From positions 1 to 64,000 of the forward strand of contig NZ_SULM01000016.1 of NCBI RefSeq assembly GCF_005250615.1: 64,000 nucleotides of DNA. The letters are read 5' to 3'. Position 1 is the first letter of the stretch. Each line of letters opens with the position of its first letter. Shown here piece by piece: positions 8,133 to 16,507 of the stretch. Source of the DNA: Pseudomonas rhizoryzae. GTDB lineage: Bacteria > Pseudomonadota > Gammaproteobacteria > Pseudomonadales > Pseudomonadaceae. A program made the position numbers and the translations under genes. The notes under the pieces are model-generated. The model ran no database searches. It was not told where the DNA came from and worked only from the letters and a program-made list of their open reading frames with translations.

Positions 8133-8603
8133 TCAGAGCTCTCCAGAGTTCTCCGGCAACAGGCCGGAGGGGCCGAGTACGCGGCGTAGCAGGCGTTCCA
8201 GTTCATCCAGCTCCTGGCGATCCAGGCACTGGGTGAGGTCATTGAGGGCATCCACACCGATCTGCATGAGTTCGCTGCTCAGTGCCTTGCCCTGTTCGGT
8301 CAATTCCAGCCGCACCTGGCGGCGATCGCTGAGGCTGCGTACGCGGCGCAGCAGATCCTTGGCTTCGAGGCGATCGAGCATGCGGGTCATGGCGCCACTG
8401 TCGAGGGATAGGCAGCGGCTGAGTTCGGCAGGGGTATCGGTCAGATCGCGGGCGAGCAGCAGCAGCACCTTGAACTGGGCGGCGGTGATGTCGTAGGGCA
8501 CCAGGTGATGATCCAGCAAGCGATCCTTGTATTGGTTCGCCAGGTGGATGAGGTGGCCAACGGAATAGCGCAGTGGAAAGTTGCTACGGTCGAAATGTGA
8601 CAT
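8133..8603 (-). CDS. MarR-family transcriptional regulator of the efflux operon
   Basis: 156 residues from the ATG at 8603. The winged helix-turn-helix is visible around residues 35-100 (ITAAQFKVLLLLARD, then SLDSGAMTRMLDRLEAKDLLRR, then the wing DRRQVRLELTEQG). It is the first gene of the operon with the outer-membrane factor, fusion protein and MFS pump, the usual arrangement for a local ligand-released repressor. Two copies of TGCCYAGGCA lie at 8613-8622 and 8643-8652, just upstream of the start, consistent with autorepression. An upstream in-frame start would begin inside the first operator, so the ATG at 8603 is preferred. Confidence 0.92.
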   Translation of the reverse strand: MSHFDRSNFPLRYSVGHLIHLANQYKDRLLDHHLVPYDITAAQFKVLLLLARDLTDTPAELSRCLSLDSGAMTRMLDRLEAKDLLRRVRSLSDRRQVRLELTEQGKALSSELMQIGVDALNDLTQCLDRQELDELERLLRRVLGPSGLLPENSGEL

Positions 8604-8612
8604 TGCAGTATC

Positions 8613-8654
8613 TGCCCAGGCAATCAAGCACATGAAGAATACTGCCTAGGCAGT
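8613..8654. promoter_or_regulatory. Predicted MarR operator pair
   Basis: Two palindromes, TGCCCAGGCA (8613-8622) and ACTGCCTAGGCAGT (8641-8654, perfect), lie 30 bp centre to centre (about three helical turns), placing two dimers on one DNA face. They sit directly upstream of marR and between it and the divergent hydrolase gene, so both directions could be controlled. Confidence 0.65.
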
Positions 8655-8783
8655 GAAATATTCAGTCACCTTTGCGCAGCTGTGCATTACGCGATTTGAA
8701 ACAATTGGAAATAGGTGATGGAGGACTTGTCCGCGGTCGGTGCGGACGTTGATCATGGATGCCCTTTGCTTGCCAGAGCACCC

Positions 8784-9722
8784 ATGACCGCTTCCTTCGA
8801 TCTAGACCGACTCCGCCAGACATTGGTGCCGCTGCGCCCGGACCTGCCACCGGATGTCGACCACCAGGGCTATCGCGCCTTCTATCGCCTGGCCGACAGC
8901 CTGGTACGGCCCGAGGTGAGCGTGGCCCTGGGCTGCCTGTCGGCCGGGGACTACCAGCTCGCCGTCCAAGGTTGGTGGCCGCGTGAGCCGCGGGGCAGCC
9001 TACTGATGCTGCACGGCTACTACGATCACATGGGGCTCTATGGCCATGTGGTGGACTGGGCGCTGTCGCGGCAATTGGCGGTCCTGGCCTGCGACCTGCC
9101 CGGGCATGGCTTGTCGAGCGGGGCCCGCGCCAGCATCCATGACTTCGCTGAATACCAGACCACCCTCGCGGCGCTGCTCGCCGAGGCGCGGCGCCTGCAG
9201 CTACCGCGCCCCTGGCATCTCCTTGGCCAGAGCACCGGTGGCGCCATCCTGCTGGACTATCTGCTGCGGGGAAATCCTGCCGCCGAACTGGGCGAGACGG
9301 TGCTGTTGGCACCCTTGGTGCGCCCCCACGCCTGGCGTCAGGGCCTGTGGACCTATCGCCTGGTCAAGCCCTTCATGCGGGCCTTGCCGCGACGCTTCTC
9401 GGTGAATTCCGGCGATCCGGCCTTTCTCGAATTTCTGCAACAGGACGGGTTGCAGCCGCGCGAGCTGCCCGCCCAATGGGTGGGGGCGCTGGCGCGCTGG
9501 ATCCCGCAACTGGAAGCGGCGCCGCCGAGCACCCGTACGCCCCTGGTGATCCAGGGCGAGCAGGATTTCACCGTCGACTGGCGGCACAACCTCGGCGTGC
9601 TGGAGGCCAAGTTCGCTCGGCCCGAGGTGCTGCGCCTGCCCGAGGCACGCCACCACCTGGTGAACGAGACCGCGGCGCTGCGCCAGCGCTATTTTCGCTG
9701 GCTGGACGAGCGCCTGACCTGA
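8784..9722 (+). CDS. Alpha/beta hydrolase (lysophospholipase / monoacylglycerol-lipase-like)
   Basis: 312 residues from the ATG at 8784. Alpha/beta-hydrolase landmarks: oxyanion strand LLMLHGYYDH (73-82), nucleophile elbow GQSTGG with Ser150, acid GEQDFT (Asp261) and the terminal His290/His291 in EARHHLVN. The serine-aminopeptidase S33/PldB-like pattern suggests an ester substrate such as a lysolipid or monoglyceride; the true substrate is unknown. There is no signal peptide. ATG/GTG codons at 8718/8715 would add 22-23 residues and have a better AGGT-like ribosome site, so the start is uncertain. Divergent from the MarR efflux operon. The stop touches element E3. Confidence 0.85.
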   Translation: MTASFDLDRLRQTLVPLRPDLPPDVDHQGYRAFYRLADSLVRPEVSVALGCLSAGDYQLAVQGWWPREPRGSLLMLHGYYDHMGLYGHVVDWALSRQLAVLACDLPGHGLSSGARASIHDFAEYQTTLAALLAEARRLQLPRPWHLLGQSTGGAILLDYLLRGNPAAELGETVLLAPLVRPHAWRQGLWTYRLVKPFMRALPRRFSVNSGDPAFLEFLQQDGLQPRELPAQWVGALARWIPQLEAAPPSTRTPLVIQGEQDFTVDWRHNLGVLEAKFARPEVLRLPEARHHLVNETAALRQRYFRWLDERLT

Positions 9723-9810
9723 GAACCTGTTCAAAGTCTGCTGCGCGTCGGCCAAACGGCGTTAAAAATGCCTTGTTTGTCACTAGCTCGCGAGACTTTG
9801 AACAGGTTCT
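9722..9810. repeat. Inverted-repeat intergenic element E3 (short copy)
   Basis: An 18-bp perfect inverted repeat, AGAACCTGTTCAAAGTCT (9722-9739) with its complement at 9793-9810, encloses TGCGCGTCGGCCAAACGGCG and CTTGTTTGTC-CTAGCTCGCGA-type segments. These are nearly identical to E4 (61707-61848). Compared with E4 it lacks about 50 bp of the middle. It lies between convergent genes (hydrolase and DUF2059 protein) and could act as a bidirectional terminator. Confidence 0.75.
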
Positions 9811-9818
9811 AAGCGGCC

Positions 9819-10553
9819 TTACTGACCGCTACCCAGGCCGGCGCGCAGCGCGGCCACGGCGGCGCGGTAGTAGGCCGTGCCATTGGGCGAGCTGGCGAAG
9901 TCGGCGAACTGGGTGAGTTCGTTGTCGCTCAGGGTGCGGTAGACGTAGAGCAGGGTGTTTTCCAGGTCACCGGCGTTCATCTGCTGGATGAATCGCTGAC
10001 GCTGCTGCTCGATCATGCCGCCGGATTGCTGCTGGCCCAGCAGGCCCGGCAGCATCGAACTCAGGCTGTCGGCGGCCAGCCCCGCCAGGGCCACGCTCAC
10101 CTCGGCCCCCGCTTCGCGCACCGGCAGGGCGGTGGCCAGGCGCTTGGCCTGGGCGCGCCGCGCCGCACTGGCCTGCATCTGGGGTACGCCGTTGGCGTTC
10201 TTGGCCAACTGGTCGCTGCGGGTGGCGGCGATTTCCGCGGCGACCACCTTCTGGCCTACCGGCGACTGGAAGAATTGCAACGCCGGGCCCTCGGCGGGCA
10301 GGTTCTGCCGCAGGGCGGCGAGGGCGCGCTGGTCGATGGCGCCGGCGGTGTAGCGTTTGTTGCTGTTGTCCACCAGGCTCTGGTAGAGCGCCGGCGGCAG
10401 GCTGTTCTGGTAGCGCTGTTGGGCGGCTTGCAGGGCATCGCGGAAATGCCCGCGCTGTTCGGGCCAGCCTGCGGCTTGATAGAGACTGACCGCATCATCG
10501 GCCAGGGTCGGCAGGGCGACGGCGAAAAGCAGGGAAGCGAACAGAACGCGCAT
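9819..10553 (-). CDS. DUF2059 domain protein, exported
   Basis: 244 residues from the ATG at 10553. It has a short signal peptide (MRVLFASLLFAVALPTLA) and a mature helical protein. The C-terminal segment YVYRTLSDNELTQFADFASSPNGTAYYRA (about 207-235, shown here only as the diagnostic 'ELTQF...SPNG' pattern) is the DUF2059 signature, and a partial second copy may lie near 90-100 (LQFFQSPVGQKV). Function unknown; predicted periplasmic. Convergent with the hydrolase, with E3 between them. Confidence 0.8.
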   Translation of the reverse strand: MRVLFASLLFAVALPTLADDAVSLYQAAGWPEQRGHFRDALQAAQQRYQNSLPPALYQSLVDNSNKRYTAGAIDQRALAALRQNLPAEGPALQFFQSPVGQKVVAAEIAATRSDQLAKNANGVPQMQASAARRAQAKRLATALPVREAGAEVSVALAGLAADSLSSMLPGLLGQQQSGGMIEQQRQRFIQQMNAGDLENTLLYVYRTLSDNELTQFADFASSPNGTAYYRAAVAALRAGLGSGQ

Positions 10554-10732
10554 GGACACCTCGGGCAGCGGCGCGGAGCCGGAAAGTCCGTCATTGTCGG
10601 TAACCGCGGCCTAGCTGTCGAGGCGCTGGTCCGGGGCATTCGTCGCCTGGTCCAGACAGCCGCGCAGGAGCGGCCCACTTCTCTTACACTCGGCGTCCCG
10701 CCGGTCCTGTCCGGTTCCTCACGGTTTTCCCA

Positions 10733-11365
10733 ATGGCTCTGCACCCCGAGCATCCCCTGCTGCAACGTATCGTCGACGATCTCGCCGAGCATGGCTGGTC
10801 GCGGCAGAGCATCTTCCTGCCGCTGGATCTCACCGCCGAACTGGCCGCCGAATGCCGCCTGCGCCATGCCCGCGGCGAACTCGAACGCGCCGGCATTGGC
10901 CGTGGCGACAGTCCGCAGATCCGCGAGGGCGTGCGCGGCGATCACATCGCCTGGCTGGAGCCGGACGATGCCCATCCGGGCGTGCAACGCTATCTGCAAC
11001 TCATGGACACCCTGCGCGAAGCCTTCAATCGCAGCCTGTTCCTGGGCCTCGAGGACTACGAAAGCCACTTCGCCCTCTATCCGCCCGGCGCCTTCTATGC
11101 CCGGCATCTTGATCGTTTCCGCGACGACGACCGGCGCATGGTCTCCCTGGTGCTCTATCTCAACGACGCCTGGCTGCCGGAGCAGGGCGGCGAGTTGCGC
11201 CTCTACCTGGACGAGCAGCGCCACCAGGACGTCCTGCCCCAGGGCGGTAGCCTGGTCTGCTTCCTGTCCGGCCAACTGCCCCATGAGGTACTGCCCGCCA
11301 CCCGCGAGCGACTGTCGCTGACCGGCTGGTTCCGCCGCCGTGGCGAGAATCCGCTGCAGGGTTAG
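10733..11365 (+). CDS. 2OG-Fe(II) dioxygenase (prolyl-4-hydroxylase-like)
   Basis: 210 residues. The jelly-roll iron site is clear: H-x-D in FYARHLDRF (His125, Asp127), the distal His184 in LPHEVLP, and a 2-oxoglutarate-binding Arg in ATRERLSLTGWFRRR (Arg191/193). PPGAFYARH and VLYLNDAWLPEQGGELRLY match the bacterial P4Hc subgroup. The substrate is not evident; family members hydroxylate protein or small-molecule targets. It is 30 bp upstream of the DUF523 gene and probably cotranscribed. Confidence 0.88.
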   Translation: MALHPEHPLLQRIVDDLAEHGWSRQSIFLPLDLTAELAAECRLRHARGELERAGIGRGDSPQIREGVRGDHIAWLEPDDAHPGVQRYLQLMDTLREAFNRSLFLGLEDYESHFALYPPGAFYARHLDRFRDDDRRMVSLVLYLNDAWLPEQGGELRLYLDEQRHQDVLPQGGSLVCFLSGQLPHEVLPATRERLSLTGWFRRRGENPLQG

Positions 11366-11395
11366 GGCTACAGTGGTGTGACTACCGGAGGCACC

Positions 11396-11890
11396 ATGGA
11401 AAAGATACTGGTGAGTCGCTGCCTGCTGGGGCATAGGGTGCGCTACGACGGCGGCGCCCATGGTCCCTTTGATCTGCTGGGGAGCTGGCAGGCGGAAGGA
11501 CGCATCGTGCCCCTCTGCCCGGAAGTGGCGGGAGGCTTGCCCACACCGCGCCCGCCAGCCGAGATCCCTGGCGGCCAGGGTCGCGCCGTGCTGGATGGCC
11601 AGCTGCCGGTACTGACCGACAGCGGCGCGGACGTGACCGCCGCCTTCGTCGCTGGCGCCGAGGCCGCGCTGGACTTGGTGGCGCGCCATGGCATCCGCCT
11701 GGCGGTGCTCAAGGCGCGCAGCCCTTCGTGCGGCAATAGCGAAAACTACGACGGCAGTTTCAGTGGCACCCGGGTCGCGGGCGAAGGCGTCACGGCGGCG
11801 GCACTGAAGCGCGCGGGGGTCACCGTCTTCAACGAGACCGAACTGGCCGCGGCGCAGCGCCTGCTGGCAGAGTTGGAGGGTACTGGCTAG
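11396..11890 (+). CDS. DUF523 domain protein
   Basis: 164 residues from the ATG at 11396, preceded by GGAGG at optimal distance. The protein opens KILVSRCLLGHRVRYDGG and has PLCPEVAGGLPTPRPPAEI and KARSPSCGN further on. These are the Cys-containing motifs that define DUF523 (related to the N-terminal part of YbgA-type proteins). The conserved Cys residues (SRCLLG, LCPE, SPSCG) suggest a metal or thiol role, but no activity is established. A GTG at 11378 gives a longer frame but has a poorer ribosome site. The last four bases overlap the convergent small gene. Confidence 0.88.
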   Translation: MEKILVSRCLLGHRVRYDGGAHGPFDLLGSWQAEGRIVPLCPEVAGGLPTPRPPAEIPGGQGRAVLDGQLPVLTDSGADVTAAFVAGAEAALDLVARHGIRLAVLKARSPSCGNSENYDGSFSGTRVAGEGVTAAALKRAGVTVFNETELAAAQRLLAELEGTG

Positions 11891-12087
11891 AGGGTATCCG
11901 GCAGGCGCCCCAGCAAGAGCTGGAAATGCGCCTTCTGCACGAAGCAGCCCTTGGGAAAGCGCCAGCCGACCAGTTCGCCGGGCCGCTTCTCAAGGTTCTG
12001 CGCGAAGACCGTGGCCCCCATGGCACGGGCCAGGGCCGCATACTCGCGCAGCGGGACCTTAACGACAGGAACATCCGGGCTGATCAT
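11887..12087 (-). CDS. Small conserved-looking hypothetical protein
   Basis: 66 residues from the ATG at 12087 (MISPDVPVVKVPLREY). The composition is well balanced (AALARAMGATVFAQNLEKRPGELVGWRFPKG), with an alpha-beta pattern and no membrane segment, so it reads as a real protein although I cannot name the family. An in-frame start at 12144 would add 19 residues of poor composition. It overlaps the end of the DUF523 gene by four bases in convergent orientation. Confidence 0.55.
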   Translation of the reverse strand: MISPDVPVVKVPLREYAALARAMGATVFAQNLEKRPGELVGWRFPKGCFVQKAHFQLLLGRLPDTL

Positions 12088-12209
12088 GGGCGCTCTGCTG
12101 GGTGGATGGCGCAGGGTCGAAGCGACGACCGCGCGTGGGTCCACAGTTTACTCGCCAGGCTATCGGCATCCCTTAGGGGAACTTCAACTCGCCGGATGAA
12201 AAAGCTGGT

Positions 12210-13568
12210 CTAGTCAGCGGCCTTCGGTGTTTCCGGCAGGAACCAGTTCAGCAGCAGGGCGCACAGGCCGCCGGTGGCGACCCCCGATTCCAGCACCGCT
12301 CGCAGGCCTGCGGGGAGGTGCGCGAGGAATTCCGGCACCTGGGAGATGCCCAGGCCCAGGGCCAGGGATACGGCGATGATCAGCAGCGCGCGTCTATCCA
12401 GGTCGACGCCGGCGAGAATGTTGATCCCCGAGGCGGCCACCGCGCCGAACATCACCATGGCGGCGCCGCCGAGCACCGGCTCGGGCACCGCCTGGATGAC
12501 CCCGGCCACCGCCGGAAAGAGTCCCAGCAGCACCAGAATGGCGGCGATCCACAGACCGACGTGGCGACTGGCGATGCCGGTCAGCTGGATCAGCCCGTTG
12601 TTCTGGGCGAACACCGAGCTGGGAAAGGTGTTGAACAACCCGGCCAGGAGCGAGTTGGCACCATTGACCAGCACCCCACCCTTGATCCGCTGCATCCATA
12701 GCGGTCCTTCCACCGGCTCGCGGGAGACCTTGCTGGTGGCGGTGATGTCGCCGATGGCCTCCAGCGAGGTCACCAGGTAGATCACCAGCAGCGGCACGAA
12801 CAGCGACCAGGAAAAGCCCAGGCCGAAGTGCAGCGGCAGGGGCACCTGTATCCATGCGGCCTGGTGCATGCCGGTGAAATCCAGCCGACCCAGCCAGGCG
12901 GCCAGGGCATAGCCGAGCAGCAGGGCGACGACGATGGCGCTGCTGCGCAAGCCGCGGAGCGGGATACGGTTGAGCACCACGATGGTCGCCAGCACCGTGC
13001 CCGACAGCAGCAGATTCTCGCCGTTGGCGAAGGTGCCGTTGCCCAGCGCGGCGAAGCCGCCACCCATGCTGATCAGGCCGACCTTGATCAGCGTCAGGCC
13101 GATCATCAGCACCACGATGCCGGTCACCAGTGGGGTGATGAGTCTTTTGACGAAGGGCAGGATCCGCGATACCCCCATCTCGACGAAGGAGCCGGCCATG
13201 ACCACGCCGAAGATGGCCGCCATCACCGCTTCCACCGGGGTGCCGCTCTTCACCATCAGGGCGCCGCCGGCGATCAGCGGGCCGACGAAGTTGAAACTGG
13301 TCCCCTGGACGATCAGCAATCCGGCGCCGAAGGGCCCGAAGCGGCGGCACTGGACGAAGGTGGCGATGCCGGAGATCACCAGCGACATGGAGACGATCAG
13401 ATTGGTATCGCGCGGCGCGACGCCCAGCGCCTGGCAGATCAGCAGGCCGGGCGTGACGATGGGGACGATGATCGCCAGCAGGTGCTGGATCGCCGCCAGC
13501 AGGGCGATCAGCGGGCGCGGGCGGTCGGCGGGACCATAGAGCAATTCGGAGCGGGGTGGCTGGGACAT
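12210..13568 (-). CDS. NCS2-family purine (xanthine/uric acid) permease
   Basis: 452 residues with about 14 membrane segments in the NAT/NCS2 pattern. The first helix carries the QH pair (AIQHLLAIIVPIVTPG). TM8-TM10 carry TSLEAIGDITATS and the family signature QNNGLIQLTGIASRHVG, where the QNxG and T residues bind the nucleobase in XanQ and UapA. This signature with TSxEAIGD favours purines (xanthine/urate) over uracil. It is an inner-membrane H+ or Na+ symporter. No salvage enzymes are adjacent and it appears monocistronic. Confidence 0.88.
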   Translation of the reverse strand: MSQPPRSELLYGPADRPRPLIALLAAIQHLLAIIVPIVTPGLLICQALGVAPRDTNLIVSMSLVISGIATFVQCRRFGPFGAGLLIVQGTSFNFVGPLIAGGALMVKSGTPVEAVMAAIFGVVMAGSFVEMGVSRILPFVKRLITPLVTGIVVLMIGLTLIKVGLISMGGGFAALGNGTFANGENLLLSGTVLATIVVLNRIPLRGLRSSAIVVALLLGYALAAWLGRLDFTGMHQAAWIQVPLPLHFGLGFSWSLFVPLLVIYLVTSLEAIGDITATSKVSREPVEGPLWMQRIKGGVLVNGANSLLAGLFNTFPSSVFAQNNGLIQLTGIASRHVGLWIAAILVLLGLFPAVAGVIQAVPEPVLGGAAMVMFGAVAASGINILAGVDLDRRALLIIAVSLALGLGISQVPEFLAHLPAGLRAVLESGVATGGLCALLLNWFLPETPKAAD

Positions 13569-13633
13569 GGGCGGGTCGTCGCGGAAAAAGCGCCGATCTT
13601 ACCGGATGCCTGCCCGTGTCCGCAGGTCGAAAG

Positions 13634-13665
13634 GATACCCGCCCGCCTGGCCGTGGGCGGGTATC
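13634..13665 (-). terminator. Hairpin terminator downstream of the chemoreceptor gene
   Basis: An 11-bp perfect stem (GATACCCGCCC at 13634-13644 with 13655-13665) and a 10-nt loop lie ten bases past the chemoreceptor stop on the minus strand. The following tract (CTTTCG) is only weakly U-rich. Confidence 0.55.
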
Positions 13666-13674
13666 GGCGTCGAC

Positions 13675-15597
13675 TTACAGGATGAAGCGCGCCACGTCGC
13701 GGCTGAGATCGGCGGCATGATGCTGCAGGGAGCGCGATTGCCGTTCCGAATCCTCGGCGCCGCTGGCCAGGGTATCGCCCAGTCCCTTGATGGTAATCAC
13801 GTTGCGGGTGATTTCCTCGGTGACCGAGGTCTGCTCCTCGGCCGCCGTGGCGATCTGCAGCGACATCTCGGAAATCACGCCCGCGCTCTGGGCGATCTCT
13901 TCGAGGGCACTGGAGGCGCGCTCCACGTCGGCCACGCTGCGTTCGGCGATGGCCATGCTGCTGTCCATGCGCTGCACCGCCTGGCGGGTCATCTGCTGGA
14001 GCGTGCCGATGGTCTCGTTGATCTCCCGCGTCGACGCCTGGGTCCGCTGCGACAGCGTCCGTACCTCGTCGGCCACCACCGCGAAGCCCCGACCATGCTC
14101 ACCGGCCCGGGCCGCCTCGATGGCCGCGTTCAGCGCCAGCAGGTTGGTCTGCTCGGCGATGCTCTGGATGCTGTCCAGTACCTTGGCGATGGATTGCGAG
14201 TGATGGTCCAGTTCGCCGATCACCCGGGTGGCGTCATCCACTTCCTGGGCCAGGCTGTTGATGGACAGCTTGCTGGTTTGCACCAGGTTCAGACCCTGGG
14301 TGGTGCTGTCGGACGATTGCCGGATGGCCGCGGCCGTTTGCTCGGCGTTGCGGGCGATTTCCTGGGTCGCGGAGGACATTTCCGTCACCGCCGTGGCCAC
14401 CAGGGTGATTTCCTGTTGCAGGCGGCCCAGCTCCTGGGTGGCCGCGGCGCTACGCTGCAGGACTTTTTGCGATTCGGCATCCACGTCCTCGGCATGCTGG
14501 CGCACGCCACCGATCAGGCCGTGCAGACTGGCGACGAATTGGTTGAAGTGCCCCGCCAGGCCGCCGACTTCGTCGTTGCTCTGTACCGCGATCCGCCGGG
14601 TCAGGTCACCCTGGCCGTTGGCGATCACCTGCAGGCCCGCCGAGACCACGCCGAGCGGCCGGAGCAGATAGCTGCACAGCAGATTGATGAGCAGCAGCGA
14701 TACCCCGAGCACCACGGCCAGGATGGCGATGCTGATCCACAGTTGCCGTTGCAGCGGCGCCATCAGCACCCCCTCGTCGACGATCATGATCAGGGTTTCG
14801 CCGTTGTGGTTCATGGGCGCCGCGTACAGCCGCTGGCCAGCCGCGGTCTCGACGTAGCTCTCGCCCGGCGCCTGGGCCAGACGCTTGAGGGTATCTGCCG
14901 TCAACAAGGGGTAGAGGTCGGTGAGGGGCTTGGCCAGCAGGGCGGCATCCTCATGTCCCAGCACGATGTCCTGGCCGTTGACCAGCACGGCGCTGCCAGC
15001 ACCCGGCAATTGCACGCGCTTGAGCTGCTCGAGGATGTCGCGGATGCTCACGTCCGCCCCGAGCACCGCCACGGGCTTGCCGCCCGCCTGCAACGCCCAG
15101 CCCAGCGACAGCACGTTCTGCTTGGTCGCCGCCGCCACGGTGGGGATGGAGAAGAACACCTGGCCGGGATTCTGCAATGCCTGCTGGTACCACAGCCATT
15201 TGCGGGGATCGTTGTTGTCCGGCGGCAACTGGACGCCATTGGCATTCACCTGGCTGCCATCGCCGCGGGCATAGAAGACATTATCGAAACTCCCGGACAG
15301 CCTGACCTGGTTGAGACTGGCCGGAAGATTCGCCTCCGGGGTCTCGGCCGCCAGGGCGCGGAGCGCGGCGGCCTTGCCATCCAGCCATTGCTGGACGCCA
15401 CCGTTGAAGACGAAGCTGACCGTCTTCAGCTGCTCGACCGTGGAGGCTTCGAGCGCCGCGCGGGTATTGAAGAAGTTGATGGTCGTCAGGCCGACACCGA
15501 CGACCAGGACGGCCGCCGTGGCAGACAGCGACAGTTTCTGTTTCAACGACAAGGCAGTGGGCACGACTGAGTGACTCCGATAAGAATTATTAGTCAT
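13675..15597 (-). CDS. Methyl-accepting chemotaxis protein with dCache sensor
   Basis: 640 residues. TM1 is at about 20-40, a periplasmic double-Cache-type sensor at about 45-275 ([11 protein letters not shown] and YPLL-type elements), TM2 near 285-305, HAMP near 305-360, and a signalling coiled coil ends the protein. The hairpin tip, with [19 protein letters not shown] and [12 protein letters not shown], is diagnostic of chemoreceptors. There is no obvious C-terminal CheR-binding pentapeptide. dCache receptors usually bind small organic ligands such as amino acids. It lies downstream of the sugar ABC operon but is separated from it by a terminator-like hairpin, so a link to sugar sensing is only a possibility. 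Confidence 0.93.
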   Translation of the reverse strand: MTNNSYRSHSVVPTALSLKQKLSLSATAAVLVVGVGLTTINFFNTRAALEASTVEQLKTVSFVFNGGVQQWLDGKAAALRALAAETPEANLPASLNQVRLSGSFDNVFYARGDGSQVNANGVQLPPDNNDPRKWLWYQQALQNPGQVFFSIPTVAAATKQNVLSLGWALQAGGKPVAVLGADVSIRDILEQLKRVQLPGAGSAVLVNGQDIVLGHEDAALLAKPLTDLYPLLTADTLKRLAQAPGESYVETAAGQRLYAAPMNHNGETLIMIVDEGVLMAPLQRQLWISIAILAVVLGVSLLLINLLCSYLLRPLGVVSAGLQVIANGQGDLTRRIAVQSNDEVGGLAGHFNQFVASLHGLIGGVRQHAEDVDAESQKVLQRSAAATQELGRLQQEITLVATAVTEMSSATQEIARNAEQTAAAIRQSSDSTTQGLNLVQTSKLSINSLAQEVDDATRVIGELDHHSQSIAKVLDSIQSIAEQTNLLALNAAIEAARAGEHGRGFAVVADEVRTLSQRTQASTREINETIGTLQQMTRQAVQRMDSSMAIAERSVADVERASSALEEIAQSAGVISEMSLQIATAAEEQTSVTEEITRNVITIKGLGDTLASGAEDSERQSRSLQHHAADLSRDVARFIL

Positions 15598-15688
15598 CCT
15601 TTATCGGTGGTCGTACGAGATAACTTGAGTATTTAGTCAGGTTTTCGGTGAAAAGATGATTGTGGCAAACCAAGCGAAACGGCCTAGT

Positions 15689-15726
15689 CGGGGTCTTCCA
15701 GCGCGGATACCGGCTGGAAGACCCCG
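15689..15726 (-). terminator. Hairpin terminator after the sugar ABC operon
   Basis: A 14-bp perfect stem (CGGGGTCTTCCAGC at 15689-15702 with 15713-15726) and a 10-nt loop lie 13 bases beyond the ATPase stop on the minus strand. There is no strong U-tract, so it may act with processing or Rho. Confidence 0.55.
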
Positions 15727-15739
15727 GGTTGAGCTCCTT

Positions 15740-16507
15740 TCAGGCAGCCGCGGTCTGGGCGCCGGTCATCAGCGCCACGGCGTCGGCCATGGAGTGCTCG
15801 CGTGGGTCGATCACCGTCAGCCGGCGCCCCAGCCGATGGATGTGAACGCGATCGGCGATCTCGAACACATGGGGCATGTTGTGGGAGATGAGCACGATGG
15901 CGATGCCCCGGGCGCGCACGTCGAGGATCAGCTCCAGTACCTTGCGCGACTCCTTCACCCCCAGGGCCGCGGTGGGTTCGTCGAGGATGATCACCTTGGA
16001 GCCGAAGGCCGCGGCACGGGCCACCGCCACGCCCTGGCGCTGGCCACCGGAGAGGGTCTCCACCGCCTGGTTGATGTTCTGGATGGTCATCAGGCCCAGT
16101 TCGGAAAGCTTTTCCCGGGCGATGCGCTCCATGGCCTTGCGATCCAGGGTACGGCAGAGGGTACCGAGCAGCCCCGGCTTGCGCAGCTCGCGGCCGAGGA
16201 AGAGGTTGTCGGCGATGGACAGTGCCGGCGACAGCGCCAGATTCTGGTACACCGTCTCGATACCGGCGCGCCGGGCGTCGATGGGCGAGGCGAACTGAAT
16301 GGGCTGGCCCTCGAAGCGGATCTCGCCTTCGTCCGGGCGCAGGGCGCCGGAGATGGCCTTGATCAGCGAGGACTTGCCGGCGCCGTTGTCGCCGATCACG
16401 GCGAGGATCTCGCCGGGCAGCAGGTCGAAGTCGGCATGGTCGAGGGCGGTGACGCGGCCGTAGCGTTTCACCAGGCCGCGCGCCATCAGCAGGGGTTCGG
16501 TAGTCAT
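15740..16507 (-). CDS. frcA: Sugar ABC transporter ATPase (FrcA-like)
   Basis: 255 residues from the ATG at 16507, which shares its A with the TGA of the permease gene. A single ABC domain: Walker A GDNGAGKSS (about 39-47), Q-loop YQNLALS, signature LSGGQRQGV, Walker B VIILDEPTAALG, H-loop LISHN. Unlike RbsA/XylG, which carry two fused ABC domains, it has one. That matches the FrcA (fructose/ribose/mannose) type, which works as a homodimer. It energises import with the permease and binding protein encoded upstream. Confidence 0.88.
   Translation of the reverse strand: MTTEPLLMARGLVKRYGRVTALDHADFDLLPGEILAVIGDNGAGKSSLIKAISGALRPDEGEIRFEGQPIQFASPIDARRAGIETVYQNLALSPALSIADNLFLGRELRKPGLLGTLCRTLDRKAMERIAREKLSELGLMTIQNINQAVETLSGGQRQGVAVARAAAFGSKVIILDEPTAALGVKESRKVLELILDVRARGIAIVLISHNMPHVFEIADRVHIHRLGRRLTVIDPREHSMADAVALMTGAQTAAA

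Noticed and set aside
13567..15570. 667-codon plus-strand frame opposite the chemoreceptor
   Set aside because: Shadow of the chemoreceptor; His/Gln/Arg-rich without any motif.
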